A stretch of DNA of 64,000 nucleotides from Bog-473 sp963777485 (GCA_963777485.1 CAVZQP010000005.1:1-64000); one strand, 5' to 3'; positions 15,942 to 26,124 are shown, numbered from the stretch's first letter. The notes: a model not told the origin generated them from the letters alone. A program made the numbers and translations.

Positions 15942-17434
15942 ACCTCGGCGACAGACGATCGATCGACCACGTGCCAGCGTGGGTCGTGGCTGAGGAAGAC
16001 CGACAACGAGGTCTTGGGCGCCCAGACCACGTACGACACGTGGTACGCCGACAACACGGGGTCCGGGTCGGTCGTCATGTTGGTGATCGCGAAGAATTCG
16101 GTGAGAACCTTGCCCTCGAACAGGTCGGTGCGCCCGTCCACGAATGTCGCTCGGTGCCGCGCAATGGAATAGTCGCCCCAGGTGTACTCGGTGAAGATCC
16201 GGCCGGGATGGGCCTCGAGATAGTTGAAGGCCGTCACCGGCAGCGTCGGTGAGACGCTGCCCGCGGGCACGGTCGGTTGCGCGATGAGGGCGATGGCGAG
16301 CAACGCGTAGAAGGCCACCGCCACGCGCCTCGCCGTCGCGCCCCAAGCGGGCCGTGCCGGCAGCGTCGCGGCCAGGCCGGCGGCGACCACCATCAGGTAG
16401 ATCGCAAGGCGCTGGGTGCGCAGCGCCTCGACGAAAAGCCCCGCTGCCAGCGTGCACTCGAGCACGGGCAGCCGCTTCGTCCGCACGACTGCGACCATCA
16501 CGGCGAGTGGGACGCAGTAGGCGAGTACCACCATGAGCGAATGGAAGTTGGGCGAGTTCCATTCGGCGATGTACTGGCCGATTTGGCCGTTCATCGACAC
16601 GCCGATGTCGTAGGTCAATAAGCCGGGGCCGTAAGGCGTGAGGCACGACGCGGCCAGAGACCCGACGAAGGCGAGCGCCAGCGGGCCCGTGTGCGACGAT
16701 TGGCGCACCCCGCCGATCCGGCCGACGATGCGCTCCGGCACGAGCGACCAGCCCAGCTCGACGCCGAGCACGATCAGCCCGATGAGGATCGAGCCGTGCG
16801 TGTTGACCCAGGCCACACTCAACAGCGGCAGGAACCACAGCCAACGCGGGTCGCGCCGCGCCTTGGTGAGCAGGAGGAATTCGAGCGGCACCCACACGAG
16901 GGAGAAGTCGAGGCCGCGGTCCCCTGCCAGCACGCCGGAGATCCCCATCGCCAGCAGCACGACGATCGCGGCCACCCGGCCACCACGGGCACCGAGGGCT
17001 CGGGCGTAGGCGGACGTGACAAAGAGGCAGAGCGCTCCGAGAACGATGGCGTACAACGGGTAGGCGGCGTTGCCCATCACCTTGGACAAGCCGGCGAGTG
17101 CGACCGACGAGCCCCACTCGTCGGTGATCCAGCGGCGGTGGGCCTCCGTGTAGCTGAACGGGTCGAGGCCCATGACCGCATGGTGGGCGAGCATCCACTG
17201 GCCCGAGGCCATCTGCCAGAAGACGTCGTTGGACAGCTGGCTGCTGAGTGCAACGACCGCGATTATCCCGATACCGGCCGCGATCCCGACCAGTTCGATC
17301 ACCCGCGGCGGTACGCGTCGGATGTCGGCTTTTGCCTCGCGGCGAGCGGATGACCCTGGGTGCGGTGGTTCGCAGTTGGCGGCGTCCGCCGTCGGCACTT
17401 GACGTGTCTCGACGGCTCGGACGCTCGCCTGCAC
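15926..17434 (-). CDS. polytopic membrane protein, GT-C glycosyltransferase-like
   Basis: A 502-residue protein with about ten hydrophobic helices and a soluble C-terminal domain. After helix 1 comes DVFWQMASGQWMLAHH, then DPFSYT and DEWGSS. A first-loop acidic residue followed by W/H-rich sequence resembles GT-C enzymes that use polyprenyl-phosphate sugars. The C-terminus (IFTEYTWGDYSIARH) resembles the lumenal domain of such enzymes. I do not recognise a named family. The start is GTG 17434, which follows a strong GAGGGGGGAGCA leader. Confidence 0.6.
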   Translation of the reverse strand: MQASVRAVETRQVPTADAANCEPPHPGSSARREAKADIRRVPPRVIELVGIAAGIGIIAVVALSSQLSNDVFWQMASGQWMLAHHAVMGLDPFSYTEAHRRWITDEWGSSVALAGLSKVMGNAAYPLYAIVLGALCLFVTSAYARALGARGGRVAAIVVLLAMGISGVLAGDRGLDFSLVWVPLEFLLLTKARRDPRWLWFLPLLSVAWVNTHGSILIGLIVLGVELGWSLVPERIVGRIGGVRQSSHTGPLALAFVGSLAASCLTPYGPGLLTYDIGVSMNGQIGQYIAEWNSPNFHSLMVVLAYCVPLAVMVAVVRTKRLPVLECTLAAGLFVEALRTQRLAIYLMVVAAGLAATLPARPAWGATARRVAVAFYALLAIALIAQPTVPAGSVSPTLPVTAFNYLEAHPGRIFTEYTWGDYSIARHRATFVDGRTDLFEGKVLTEFFAITNMTTDPDPVLSAYHVSYVVWAPKTSLSVFLSHDPRWHVVDRSSVAEVFARR

Positions 17435-17610
17435 TGCTCCCCCCTCTAGCCGGATCCCCCTGCCGGCGCCCCTCTGAGCAAGGTACAACGCGCGCCAACA
17501 AAGGGGCGTCGCAGGAAGGTTGCGATCACGTGGCTTGTGACCGCCTTGCCCAGGGCTTTAGTGGCTCCGTGCTCTCCGGTACGGGCGGGCAACCGACGAG
17601 CACGATGGAC

Positions 17611-18165
17611 TCAGCAGCCCGGCTGCAACACCACCGCCTTGAACATCGCGCCCCATTCGTAGGCGAACTGCATCAGCCACTCGCCGATCCCCTGCGGGGA
17701 GAACGCCACTTCGAGGACCTGACCGGAATAGCAGCGGCCGATGCGAAGGCGCGCCCGGCTGGCCTGGGTTGTCGGGACCACGACGATGATGCGGGTCCAG
17801 TGGTAGCGCTTTGCGAAGGCCTCGATCGCACGCGCCTCACCCTGCGTCGTCTGCGGGTCGGACTTGAAGCAGTTCACGTGCATCTTGGGCAAATGATTTG
17901 CGAGATACGACTGGTACGGCCCGCAGCTCTGCCAGTTCTGCAGTGACAGCACGAGTTGGGGCGCATAGCCCTGCTTCGCCAGTGCGACGCCCTTCTCGAA
18001 CGCGGGCGCTCCATGGCCGCCGAGCACGACGATGGCGTCGGACCGTTCGGGCGGATTGAGGTCGGGATAGACGAACAGGATCGCCGTCATCACGCAGACC
18101 ACGACGACGAGTACGAACACGATCGCGGCCACGATGCGCACCCGCGTCGACTTGAGAAAGCGCAT
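17611..18165 (-). CDS. YdcF/SanA-like DUF218 membrane protein
   Basis: A 184-residue protein with one N-terminal membrane helix (IVAAIVFVLVVVVCVMTAILF) and a DUF218 domain: DAIVVLGGHGAP, then FEKGVALAKQGYAPQLVLS, and IIVVVPTTQASRARL. DUF218 proteins (SanA, ElyC, YdcF) act at the envelope, some in lipid-carrier metabolism. The soluble domain probably lies outside the membrane. The start is uncertain (ATG 18165, or one 33 bp upstream). The 176 bp between this gene's stop and the next start at 17434 shows nothing distinctive. Confidence 0.7.
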   Translation of the reverse strand: MRFLKSTRVRIVAAIVFVLVVVVCVMTAILFVYPDLNPPERSDAIVVLGGHGAPAFEKGVALAKQGYAPQLVLSLQNWQSCGPYQSYLANHLPKMHVNCFKSDPQTTQGEARAIEAFAKRYHWTRIIVVVPTTQASRARLRIGRCYSGQVLEVAFSPQGIGEWLMQFAYEWGAMFKAVVLQPGC

Positions 18166-18268
18166 AGGGGAACGGACATTCTGGCAGTCCCCCATCACGC
18201 CCCGGAGTCAGCCCGCGGCCTTGCGGTGAGCAGGCGAGTTGCCGGACGCTCCCTGGCGGATCAGGGGA

Positions 18269-20434
18269 TCAGCGGTTCAACGGGTCGCGCGGCAGTCCGA
18301 GAATGCGCTCGGCGATCTGGTTGCGCGTGATCTCGGAGGTGCCCCCTGCGATCGACATGGCGCGGGTGGCGAGCTGTGTATAGCCGGCCAGTGCGTCCTC
18401 GCCGTCGAGAAGCGCCGTCGCCTCCCCGACCAGGTCGGCCTGCAGGCCCGCCCGGTCGTGGCCGTGCTCGGCCAGCACGAGCTTCGTGACGTTGCCCTCG
18501 GGTCCGGGTCCCGCGCCGACGACCGCACGCTGGGCGCGACGCAGGTTCAACGCCTTGAGGGCGTGTTCCTTGGCCAGGATCGCCCCGATGCGCGCAGATG
18601 CACCAGGGACGCGGTCGCCCCCGTGCTTGCGCAGGGCCAGGAGGTCCATGGGAGGGAAGATGCCGCCCGCTCCTCCGCCGATCGAGACGCGCTCGTTGCC
18701 GAGCGTCGAGCGCGCCACAGTCCAGCCGTCGTTGACGGTGCCGACGACGTCGTCGTCCGGCACGAAGACGTCATTGAAGAACACTTCGTTGAAGTCCGCG
18801 TTGCCGGTGATCTGGCGAAGAGGACGCACCTCGACCCCCGGCGCGTGCATGTCGATGACCATCGTCGTGATGCCCGAGTGCTTGGGCGCGTCGGGGTCGG
18901 TCCGCACGGTGGCGAGTCCGAGATGGCAGTACTGGGCTCCGCTCGTCCACACCTTCTGGCCGTTCACCTTCCACCCGCCGTCCACGCGGGTGCCCCGCGT
19001 TTTCACCGCAGCGGCGTCCGAGCCGGCGTCCGGCTCGCTGAAGAGCTGGCACCAGACGTACTCGCCCATCAATGTCTTCTGGACCCAGCGCTCGACCTGG
19101 TCCGGTGTCGCGTACTGGTTGACCGTCATGATGTTCCAGCCCGTGATGCCGAGGCCCGGGACCTTGACCGCCGCCGCCCGCATCTCTTCGTCGATCACGA
19201 TCTGCTCCACGGCGCCTGCGTCTCGGCCCCACGGCTTGGGCCAGTGCGGCACGAGGAGCCCTGCATCGACCAACGCCTTCCGTCGCTCCTTCTTGTCCGA
19301 GAGGGCACCGATGCGAGCGGCCTCGGCGCGTATTTCCGGCCGGATCGCCTCGGCCTCGGGCGGCAGGTCGAGGGTCACGTCGCGCGTCGTCCCACGCTCG
19401 GCCTCGGCCGTCACGTCCGCGGCGTCGTCGGGTGAGCCGAGCAGCGCGTTGAGGGCCAGTGCCCGCCGCAGGAACAGGTGGGCATCGTGCTCCCAGGTGA
19501 AACCGATGCCGCCGTGCACCTGGATGTTCATCTGCGCGTTGTGGACCGCCGGTGCGAAGGCGAGGTGCGCCGCCATCGCCGCCGTCAGGTCGAACTCGTC
19601 GAGTGTGTCGGCCGCAGCGCGGGCGGCGTCCCACACGGTCGCCGTGGCCAGCTGGGTCGCCACGAGCAGGTCGGCGCAGTGGTGCTTGACCGCCTGGAAG
19701 GTCCCGATCGTGCGGCCGAACTGCACGCGCTCTTGCGCGTAGGCGACGGCCATGTCCGTGCAGGCGGCCATGACGCCGGCGGCCTCGGCGGCACCGAGCG
19801 TGCGCGCCAGGGCGTGGGCGCGGCGGGCTGCGCCGGCAAGCACGTCGGTCCCGGCGACGGTGACCGACGAGGCCGTGGCGCGCGCTGAGCGGCGGGACGG
19901 ATCGATGTCCGACGAGGTGCCGAGGGTGAGGCCCTGGGTATCGCGCCGGACGATGACGATGTCGTCGGCGGCCCGCAACAGCAGGAGGTCGGCGTGCGCG
20001 CCACCCAGCACGATCCCGGCGTCCCCGTCGAGCGTCCGCCCGTCGAGGGCCAGCGATCCGCCGAGACCGAGCGCCGCCGTCACCGAGCCGTCGGCGAGCG
20101 CCGGGAGGTAGGCGGCCTGTTGTTCGGGGTTCCCGCACTGTGCGACCACCGCCGACGCCAGGGCGGTCGGCAGGAACGGCCCCGGCGCAACCTGGTGGCC
20201 GAGCTCCTCGATGATCACCACGAGCTCGCTCAGCGATGCGCCCCCTCCCCCATGGGCCTCGGGCAGGTGCACGCCGAGCATGCCGAGGTCGGCCATCTCC
20301 TGCCAGAACGAGGGCTGGGTCTCCTCCGCCGACTCGAGGAGCGCACGGTTGGCGGCCAGCGCGCCCTGGGCCGAGAGCAATGCCCGTACCGTGCCGGCCA
20401 GCTCCTGGTGCTCCTCAGTGATCGCGATCGGCAT
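18269..20434 (-). CDS. tandem acyl-CoA dehydrogenase fusion
   Basis: A 721-residue protein made of two complete acyl-CoA dehydrogenase domains. The first runs from ITEEHQELAGTVRALL to VHGGIGFTWEHDAHLFLRR (about 1-340); the second runs from the LDLPPEAEAIRPEI linker to SIAGGTSEITRNQIAERILGLP. Normal family members are about 380-400 residues. Steroid-degrading actinobacteria often use obligate heterotetramers made from two different FadE subunits, so this looks like a natural fusion of such a pair. It would oxidise an acyl-CoA to the enoyl-CoA using FAD. The start ATG 20434 follows AAGGGGGCGA. Confidence 0.88.
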   Translation of the reverse strand: MPIAITEEHQELAGTVRALLSAQGALAANRALLESAEETQPSFWQEMADLGMLGVHLPEAHGGGGASLSELVVIIEELGHQVAPGPFLPTALASAVVAQCGNPEQQAAYLPALADGSVTAALGLGGSLALDGRTLDGDAGIVLGGAHADLLLLRAADDIVIVRRDTQGLTLGTSSDIDPSRRSARATASSVTVAGTDVLAGAARRAHALARTLGAAEAAGVMAACTDMAVAYAQERVQFGRTIGTFQAVKHHCADLLVATQLATATVWDAARAAADTLDEFDLTAAMAAHLAFAPAVHNAQMNIQVHGGIGFTWEHDAHLFLRRALALNALLGSPDDAADVTAEAERGTTRDVTLDLPPEAEAIRPEIRAEAARIGALSDKKERRKALVDAGLLVPHWPKPWGRDAGAVEQIVIDEEMRAAAVKVPGLGITGWNIMTVNQYATPDQVERWVQKTLMGEYVWCQLFSEPDAGSDAAAVKTRGTRVDGGWKVNGQKVWTSGAQYCHLGLATVRTDPDAPKHSGITTMVIDMHAPGVEVRPLRQITGNADFNEVFFNDVFVPDDDVVGTVNDGWTVARSTLGNERVSIGGGAGGIFPPMDLLALRKHGGDRVPGASARIGAILAKEHALKALNLRRAQRAVVGAGPGPEGNVTKLVLAEHGHDRAGLQADLVGEATALLDGEDALAGYTQLATRAMSIAGGTSEITRNQIAERILGLPRDPLNR

Positions 20435-20629
20435 TGGTCGCCCCCTTGTCGGTGCCCGCCAGCGTTGTTGCGACGCTACAAAACAGCGGTGCGAGCGCCC
20501 AAGTCGGGCGGCTACGCTGGCCCTCGTGCTGTAGAGCTCTGACGTCGCCACGCCGGCCCTCATCGCCACCGACACCGTGCGCCCTCGTCGTTCTCGTCCT
20601 TGTCCCACATCCGGACCCGGAGCTCTGTC

Positions 20630-22349
20630 ATGCCCTCTTCTTCACCTTTTCGGCGAACATCGCCGTCGACTTCCCTGGCCACGGCCACCCTGACCGCGCG
20701 CCAACTGCGCTTCGAGCGCGGTGGACAGACGGTCCTCGACGGCGTGTCGCTGACCGTCGGGCCCGAGACCTGCCTCGGCGTCGTCGGCCCCAACGGGGTC
20801 GGCAAGTCGACGTTGTTGCACCTCCTGGCGGGCCTGCTCGAGCCGGCGGACGGCGGTGCCGTGCGCGTCGACCCACCGACGGCGACGGTGGGCTACCTCA
20901 GCCAGGAGCACGACCACGACGCGCGAGAGACGGTGCGTGACGCGCTGTACAGGAGGACCGGTGCCGCCGCGGCCGAGGCGGAGATGACCAGCGCGGCGGC
21001 GGCCCTCGGAGAGAGGCGGCCCCAGGCGGAGGACGACTACGCGACGGCGCTGGCGCGTTATGAGTCGCTCGGCGCCGCCGACTTCGAGGCGCGTCTGGCG
21101 GGCGTGCTCGAGCAGGTGGGGCTGCCGGCGACGATGGCGGAGCGGAGCGGCGGTGCGCTGTCGGGGGGGCAGGAGGCGAGGGTGGCGCTGGCGGCGATCC
21201 TCCTGGCGCGCTTCGACATCACGTTGCTGGACGAGCCGACGAACGATCTGGACTTCGACGGGCTGGCGCGGCTGGAGGACATGGTGGCGCGGCGGACGGG
21301 CGGCATGGTGATCGTGTCGCACGACCGCGCCTTCCTCGACGGGACGGTGACCGATGTCCTCGAAATCGAGGAGCAGACGCGGCGGGCGCGGGCGTACGGA
21401 GGCGGGTGGGCCGGGTATCTCGCCGAGCGGGCGGAAGGCCGCGCCCATGCCGAAGAGGCGTACGCCGTGTACCAGGGGCAGCGGTCCGAGCTGGCGCGGC
21501 GCGCCCAGCGCGAGCGGCAATGGGCCACGTCGGGTGTCAGCAAGGAGAAGAAGAACCCGCGGGACAACGACAAGGCGCAACGCGACTTCCGCATCAACCG
21601 CACCGAGCGGCTGGCGTCTCGGGCGCGGCGCACCGAGCGCGCCATGGAGGCTCTGGAGGTGGTCGAGAAGCCCTGGGAGGGCTGGGACCTGCGCTTCAGT
21701 ATCAACGAGGCAGCCCGGTCGGGCGCGGTCGTGGCGCACCTGGACGACGCGGTGCTCGAGCGGGGTGAGCGGGGCGACTTCGTGTTGGGCCCGTTCACGC
21801 TGGACATCGCGTGGGCCGACCGGGTGGCGCTGGTCGGCCCCAACGGCTCGGGCAAGACGACGCTCGTCGAGGCGCTGTTGGGCCGATTGCCGTTGGCCGC
21901 GGGGACGCGGCGCATCGGACCGAGCGTCGTGATCGGCGAGCTGGGGCAGGACCGTCGCGTGTTGTCGGACGATTCATGGAGCGTCGTCGACGCCTTCGTG
22001 GCGGCGACGGGACTGCCGATGTCATCGGCCCGGTCGCAGCTCGCGAAGTTCGGGCTGAGCGCGGCGGCCGTCGTCCGCCCACCCTCGTCGCTGTCGCCGG
22101 GCGAGCGCACGCGCGCCGAGCTCGCCGCGTTCGCGGCCAAAGGGCGTCAACTTCCTCGTGCTCGACGAGCCGACGAACCATTTGGACCTGCCGGCGATCG
22201 AGCAGCTCGAGTCCGCCCTCGAGAGTTACGAGGGAACGCTCCTCCTCGTCTCGCACGACCGGCGGCTCTTGGAATCCGTGACGGTGACGCGACGTATCGT
22301 GCTCCCAGGACGCGACCAGGCGTTCAGGGGGCTGCGCGAGGACCGGTAG
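20630..22349 (+). CDS. ABC-F family ATPase, with one-base frameshift
   Basis: A soluble double-ATPase protein of the ABC-F class, which acts on the ribosome. First domain: GPNGVGKST, ALSGGQEARVAL, LLDEPTNDLD. Second domain: GPNGSGKTT, LSPGERTRAEL. The frame then breaks at the AAAGGG at 22139-22144. The expected sequence NFLVLDEPTNHLDLP continues in the +1 frame to a stop at 22349. Unshifted, the frame runs to 22363 with nonsense and no second Walker B. One extra A at 22139-22141 explains it. ATG 20630 has GGAG upstream. The 195 bp before it separate it from the divergent acyl-CoA dehydrogenase. Confidence 0.8.
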
Positions 22350-22359
22350 CTTGGCCGCC

Positions 22360-23256
22360 ATGAGTGCGGCGGATGCGGGCGCAGCGGGCGCGGCCGGCGC
22401 GGACGAGAAGCCGGCGCGGGGCGGCAAGGCCCGCGAGGCGGGCGCTGCGACGTTCGCCGCGTTGCGCCGCGCCACGGCGCGCAAAGCCGCCGAGCTGATC
22501 CGCAGCGACCCCGACGACGCGGCGACCGCGCTCGAGATCGGGCTGGTCGACGAGGAGTGGTTGCAAGCGCCGGGCGAACGGCCGATTTCGTCGAGCGCGC
22601 CCGGTGAGATCTTGCGGCGGTTCGTGGAGCGGACGGTCGAGCGCCATCCGTCCAAGCTGTCGTCGCTCGGGTTGACCGCGGTCCAGCTGTTGTCCTCCGG
22701 TGACGACAGCGGTGGTGGAGGCGACGGCAAAGGGACGGCCAAAGCCCTGACCGTCGTTTTCACCGACCTCGAGGGCTTCACCGCCTACACGGATACGCAC
22801 GGCGACGCGGCAGCGCTCACGCTGATCGGCGAACACCACCTGCGGGCGGCGCCGACGGTGCGGCGCTGGAAGGGACGGATCGTGAAGCATCTCGGGGACG
22901 GGCTGCTCTGCACGTTCCCGAAGCCCGCGCTCGGCGTCCGGGCTGCCCTCGACCTCCAGGCGAGCGCGCCCGACCCGCTGCGGCTCCGCGCCGGCGTGCA
23001 CATGGGCGAGGCGACCGTGACGAAATCCGACGTCGTCGGCCACGTGGTCAACGTGGCCGCCCGGGTGTGCGAGGCGGCCAAGGGCGGCCAGGTGCTCGCC
23101 ACGGAGGAGACGGTCGAGGCGGCCATGTCGGCGAATGGCCTCCCCGAGGTGCGCCTCGGCCGCATGAAGTCGCGCCGGATGAAGGGGGTCAAGGCACCGG
23201 TCCGCCTTTGTGAGGTGCGCGCCGTCCCCAAGCCCGCCCCGGCGCTGAAAGCCTGA
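22360..23256 (+). CDS. class III adenylate/guanylate cyclase
   Basis: A 298-residue protein with an N-terminal helical domain (about 1-125), resembling the regulatory half of the mycobacterial Rv1264 type, and a C-terminal class III cyclase domain. The metal Asp residues are in VFTDLEGFT and KHLGDGLLCTF. The transition-state Asn and Arg are in NVAARV. It should make cAMP as a dimer in the cytoplasm. It begins 11 bp after the ABC-F stop and may be co-transcribed with it. The C-terminal half (EEVRLGRMKSRRMKGV) is as in family members. Confidence 0.85.
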   Translation: MSAADAGAAGAAGADEKPARGGKAREAGAATFAALRRATARKAAELIRSDPDDAATALEIGLVDEEWLQAPGERPISSSAPGEILRRFVERTVERHPSKLSSLGLTAVQLLSSGDDSGGGGDGKGTAKALTVVFTDLEGFTAYTDTHGDAAALTLIGEHHLRAAPTVRRWKGRIVKHLGDGLLCTFPKPALGVRAALDLQASAPDPLRLRAGVHMGEATVTKSDVVGHVVNVAARVCEAAKGGQVLATEETVEAAMSANGLPEVRLGRMKSRRMKGVKAPVRLCEVRAVPKPAPALKA

Positions 23257-23410
23257 ACTACGGCCGACGATGCGTGCGGCCGGGCGGGAGTCGATGGCGC
23301 GCTGCGGTGTAGCGTGAGCCGGGGGTTCGGGCCGCCTAGAGGCAGGAGGCCGTCACACCCATGGGCGATGCACGAGAGGGCGTGGTTCCCGCGCGAGCCA
23401 TGACGACTCA

Positions 23411-25867
23411 TTGACCGCGCACGACTCTGTGCCGGCTGACCCTGTGCCGGCGACGACGACCGGGACGACCGAGCCCGACTACGCGACGCTCTTCGAGTCC
23501 CTTCCCGGCTGCTACCTCGTCCTGGACCCCGAACAGACGATCGTCGCGGTCAGCGACGCCTATCTCGCCGCCACTTTGTCGGTCCGCGGCGACGTCGTCG
23601 GGCGCTACATCTTCGATGCCTTCCCCGACAATCCCGGCGATCCCGACACCGAGGGCGCGCGCAACCTCAAGGCGTCGCTCGACTGCGTGCGGCGCGAGCT
23701 CCGGGCCGACTCCATGTCGGTCCAGAAGTACGACGTGCAACGGCCCGAGTCGGCCGGTGGGGGCTTCGAGGAGCGCTTCTGGAGCCCCCACAATTCGCCG
23801 GTCCTCAACCCCGACGGCTCGCTGGCCTACATCATCCACGAGGTACAGGACGTCACGGACTTCATCCGCGCCGTGCGCGAGCGGGAGAGCCGGCCCCCGT
23901 TCGAGCTCGCCCGCCTCAATGCGATGGAGGCCGAGGTCGTGCGCCGGGCCCGCGAGGTCGCCGACGCGGGACGGGCGCTGAAGGAGGCCAACGAGCAACT
24001 CGAGATCCTCTATGCGCGCTCGCAGGAGCTCGACCGCCTCAAGACCCAGTTCTTCTCCAACGTGAGCCACGAGCTGCGCACTCCACTCTCGCTGATCCTG
24101 GGACCGGCCGAGCGGCTCCTCGCCGACGCCGACCTCGCGGCCGACGATCCCAAGCGGCACGACCTCGAGGTGATCCTGCGCAACGCGCGTGTGTTGCTCT
24201 CCCACGTGAACGATCTCCTCGATACGGCCAAGGTCGAAGCCGCCAAGCTCGACCTCCGTTACGCCGAGCTCGACATGGCCCGCCTGGTCCGGCTCGTCGC
24301 CAACAGCTTCGAGACGCTCGCCATCGACCGCTCGGTGCACTTCATCGTCGTGGCGCCCGAAGGCGAGGTGGGGGTCGAGATCGACCCCGGACGCATCCAA
24401 CAGGTGCTGCTCAACCTGTTGTCCAACGCGTTCAAGTTCACGCCGGCCGACGGGACCGTGCGGATCGAGATGCGCGACATGCCCGGCAGCGACGCCGTGC
24501 GCGTCGAGGTCGCCGACAGCGGCCCGGGCATCGCGATCGACCATCGCGACGAGGTGTTCGAGCGCTTCCACCAGCTCGAGGGCTCCGCGAAGCGCAGGAC
24601 CGGCGGCACCGGCCTGGGCCTCCACATCGCCCGTGAGCTCGTCCAGCTTCACGGCGGCTACATAATGGTGGACGACGCGCCCGAGGGCGGGGCGCTCTTC
24701 GTCGTCGAGCTGCCGCTGCGGGCGCCCGCCGGCACCGAGGTGCGCGCCGACGGCACCGGATTACTCGAGGACGTGCCGCCCGACCGGGTGCTCGACGCGC
24801 ACATGCCCGCCGGACGGGCGGCGGCGGTGCCGCGCGACCGGTACGGGGGCGCCAGCCCGGGCCCCGGGGTCGAGGAGCCGGTGGTCCTGGTGGTGGAGGA
24901 CAACACGGACATGAACCATTTCCTGTGCGAAGCGCTGGCGTCGGCCTTCCGGGTGTACGCCGCCTTCGACGGTCGCGAGGGCGTCGAGATGGCCCGCCGG
25001 CTCAAACCCGACCTGATCGTGTGCGACTTCATGATGCCGGAGCTCACCGGCGACGAGCTCGTGCGCGAGGTGCGGGCGGACTCGACCATCGAGTCCACGC
25101 CGGTGCTCATCCTCACGGCGCGCAACGACTCCGCCGCGCGCATCAACGTCCTACGGGTCGGCGCCAACGACTACATGTTGAAGCCCTTCTACAGCGCCGA
25201 GCTGCGCGCCCGCGCCGACAACCTGATCAAGGTACGGCGGGCCGAACAGACCCTGCGGGCGCTCGATATGGCGAACGAACGTGACCGCATCGCCCGGGAC
25301 CTCCATGACCTCGTGATCCAGCGGGTCTTCGGCGCGGGCATGCGCCTCTCCTCGATGGTCCCGGCGATGCCATCGCCGACCGGTGAGCGCCTGCGCGACG
25401 TCGTCGCGGAGCTGGACAACGTGATCGCCGACATCCGCACGACGATCTTCGACCTCACGGCACAGGAGTCGGCGGGGCGGGGTCTGCGCACCGACGTCCT
25501 GGAGCTGACGAACGACGCGGCGGAGCGCCTGGGCTACCGCCCGCAGGTCAGGTTCAACGGCGCCGTCGACACGATCGCCGACCGCGAGGTCGCCGACCAG
25601 TTCCTCGCCGTCCTGCGCGAGTCGCTCTCCAATGTGATCCGCCACGCCGCCGCCACCGCCGTCGAGGTGACCGTGACCGCCGACGGCACGGAGCTCGTGC
25701 TCGTGGTCGCCGACAACGGCGTGGGCCTCGACCCGGACGCACCGCCGCCGAGCGGGTTCGGGCTCCGCAACATGGGGGCGCGGGCGGCGACCCTCCACGG
25801 CACGTGCTCGGTGCGCCCCAACGAGCCGCAGGGCACCGTCGTCGAGTGGCGGGTGCCCTTCGGCTGA
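23411..25867 (+). CDS. hybrid sensor kinase with two unlike kinase cores
   Basis: An 818-residue cytoplasmic signalling protein. In order: a PAS-like sensor (about 25-150), a coiled coil, a HisKA/HATPase core with His220 in FFSNVSHELRTPL and N-box LLNLLSNAFKF, and a receiver domain with Asp539 in VCDFMMPE. A second core of the HisKA_3 (NarX/DevS) type follows, with His632 in IARDLHDLVIQ, and a final HATPase with GFGLRNM. Two kinases of different families around one receiver suggest an internal relay. No response regulator is adjacent. The start is uncertain (TTG 23411; GTG codons follow at 23429 and 23444). Confidence 0.87.
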   Translation: MTAHDSVPADPVPATTTGTTEPDYATLFESLPGCYLVLDPEQTIVAVSDAYLAATLSVRGDVVGRYIFDAFPDNPGDPDTEGARNLKASLDCVRRELRADSMSVQKYDVQRPESAGGGFEERFWSPHNSPVLNPDGSLAYIIHEVQDVTDFIRAVRERESRPPFELARLNAMEAEVVRRAREVADAGRALKEANEQLEILYARSQELDRLKTQFFSNVSHELRTPLSLILGPAERLLADADLAADDPKRHDLEVILRNARVLLSHVNDLLDTAKVEAAKLDLRYAELDMARLVRLVANSFETLAIDRSVHFIVVAPEGEVGVEIDPGRIQQVLLNLLSNAFKFTPADGTVRIEMRDMPGSDAVRVEVADSGPGIAIDHRDEVFERFHQLEGSAKRRTGGTGLGLHIARELVQLHGGYIMVDDAPEGGALFVVELPLRAPAGTEVRADGTGLLEDVPPDRVLDAHMPAGRAAAVPRDRYGGASPGPGVEEPVVLVVEDNTDMNHFLCEALASAFRVYAAFDGREGVEMARRLKPDLIVCDFMMPELTGDELVREVRADSTIESTPVLILTARNDSAARINVLRVGANDYMLKPFYSAELRARADNLIKVRRAEQTLRALDMANERDRIARDLHDLVIQRVFGAGMRLSSMVPAMPSPTGERLRDVVAELDNVIADIRTTIFDLTAQESAGRGLRTDVLELTNDAAERLGYRPQVRFNGAVDTIADREVADQFLAVLRESLSNVIRHAAATAVEVTVTADGTELVLVVADNGVGLDPDAPPPSGFGLRNMGARAATLHGTCSVRPNEPQGTVVEWRVPFG

Positions 25868-26045
25868 CCGCCGCCCCTGACCCCCGGACCCGGTCCGGCG
25901 GGCGGACGGGGTCGCCGACCGGAGGTCGAGGGCCTTGCACGGATCGCGCGCGATCCGAGCGCGCTCGTGCACGCAATCACAGCAGGTAACCCCCGTTCCT
26001 ACGCACAAGCACCGCGATAGCAACCGGTATGCGCCGGTACTCCAC

Positions 26046-26081
26046 CCCACTACCACCACACTGTTGTGCAGTGGTAGTGGG
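26046..26081. promoter_or_regulatory. long inverted repeat upstream of small gene
   Basis: CCCACTACCAC (26046-26056) and GTGGTAGTGGG (26071-26081) form an 11-bp perfect stem. Inside, CACA/TGTG around CTGT extends the pairing with a 2-nt bulge. It ends 43 bp before the start of the 88-residue gene at 26125 and has no T-tract. An operator or a 5'-leader structure fits better than a terminator. Confidence 0.55.
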
Positions 26082-26124
26082 AGTCCGAAATTGCGGTCCA
26101 GCGGACCGGGGGGAGGCATCGGAC

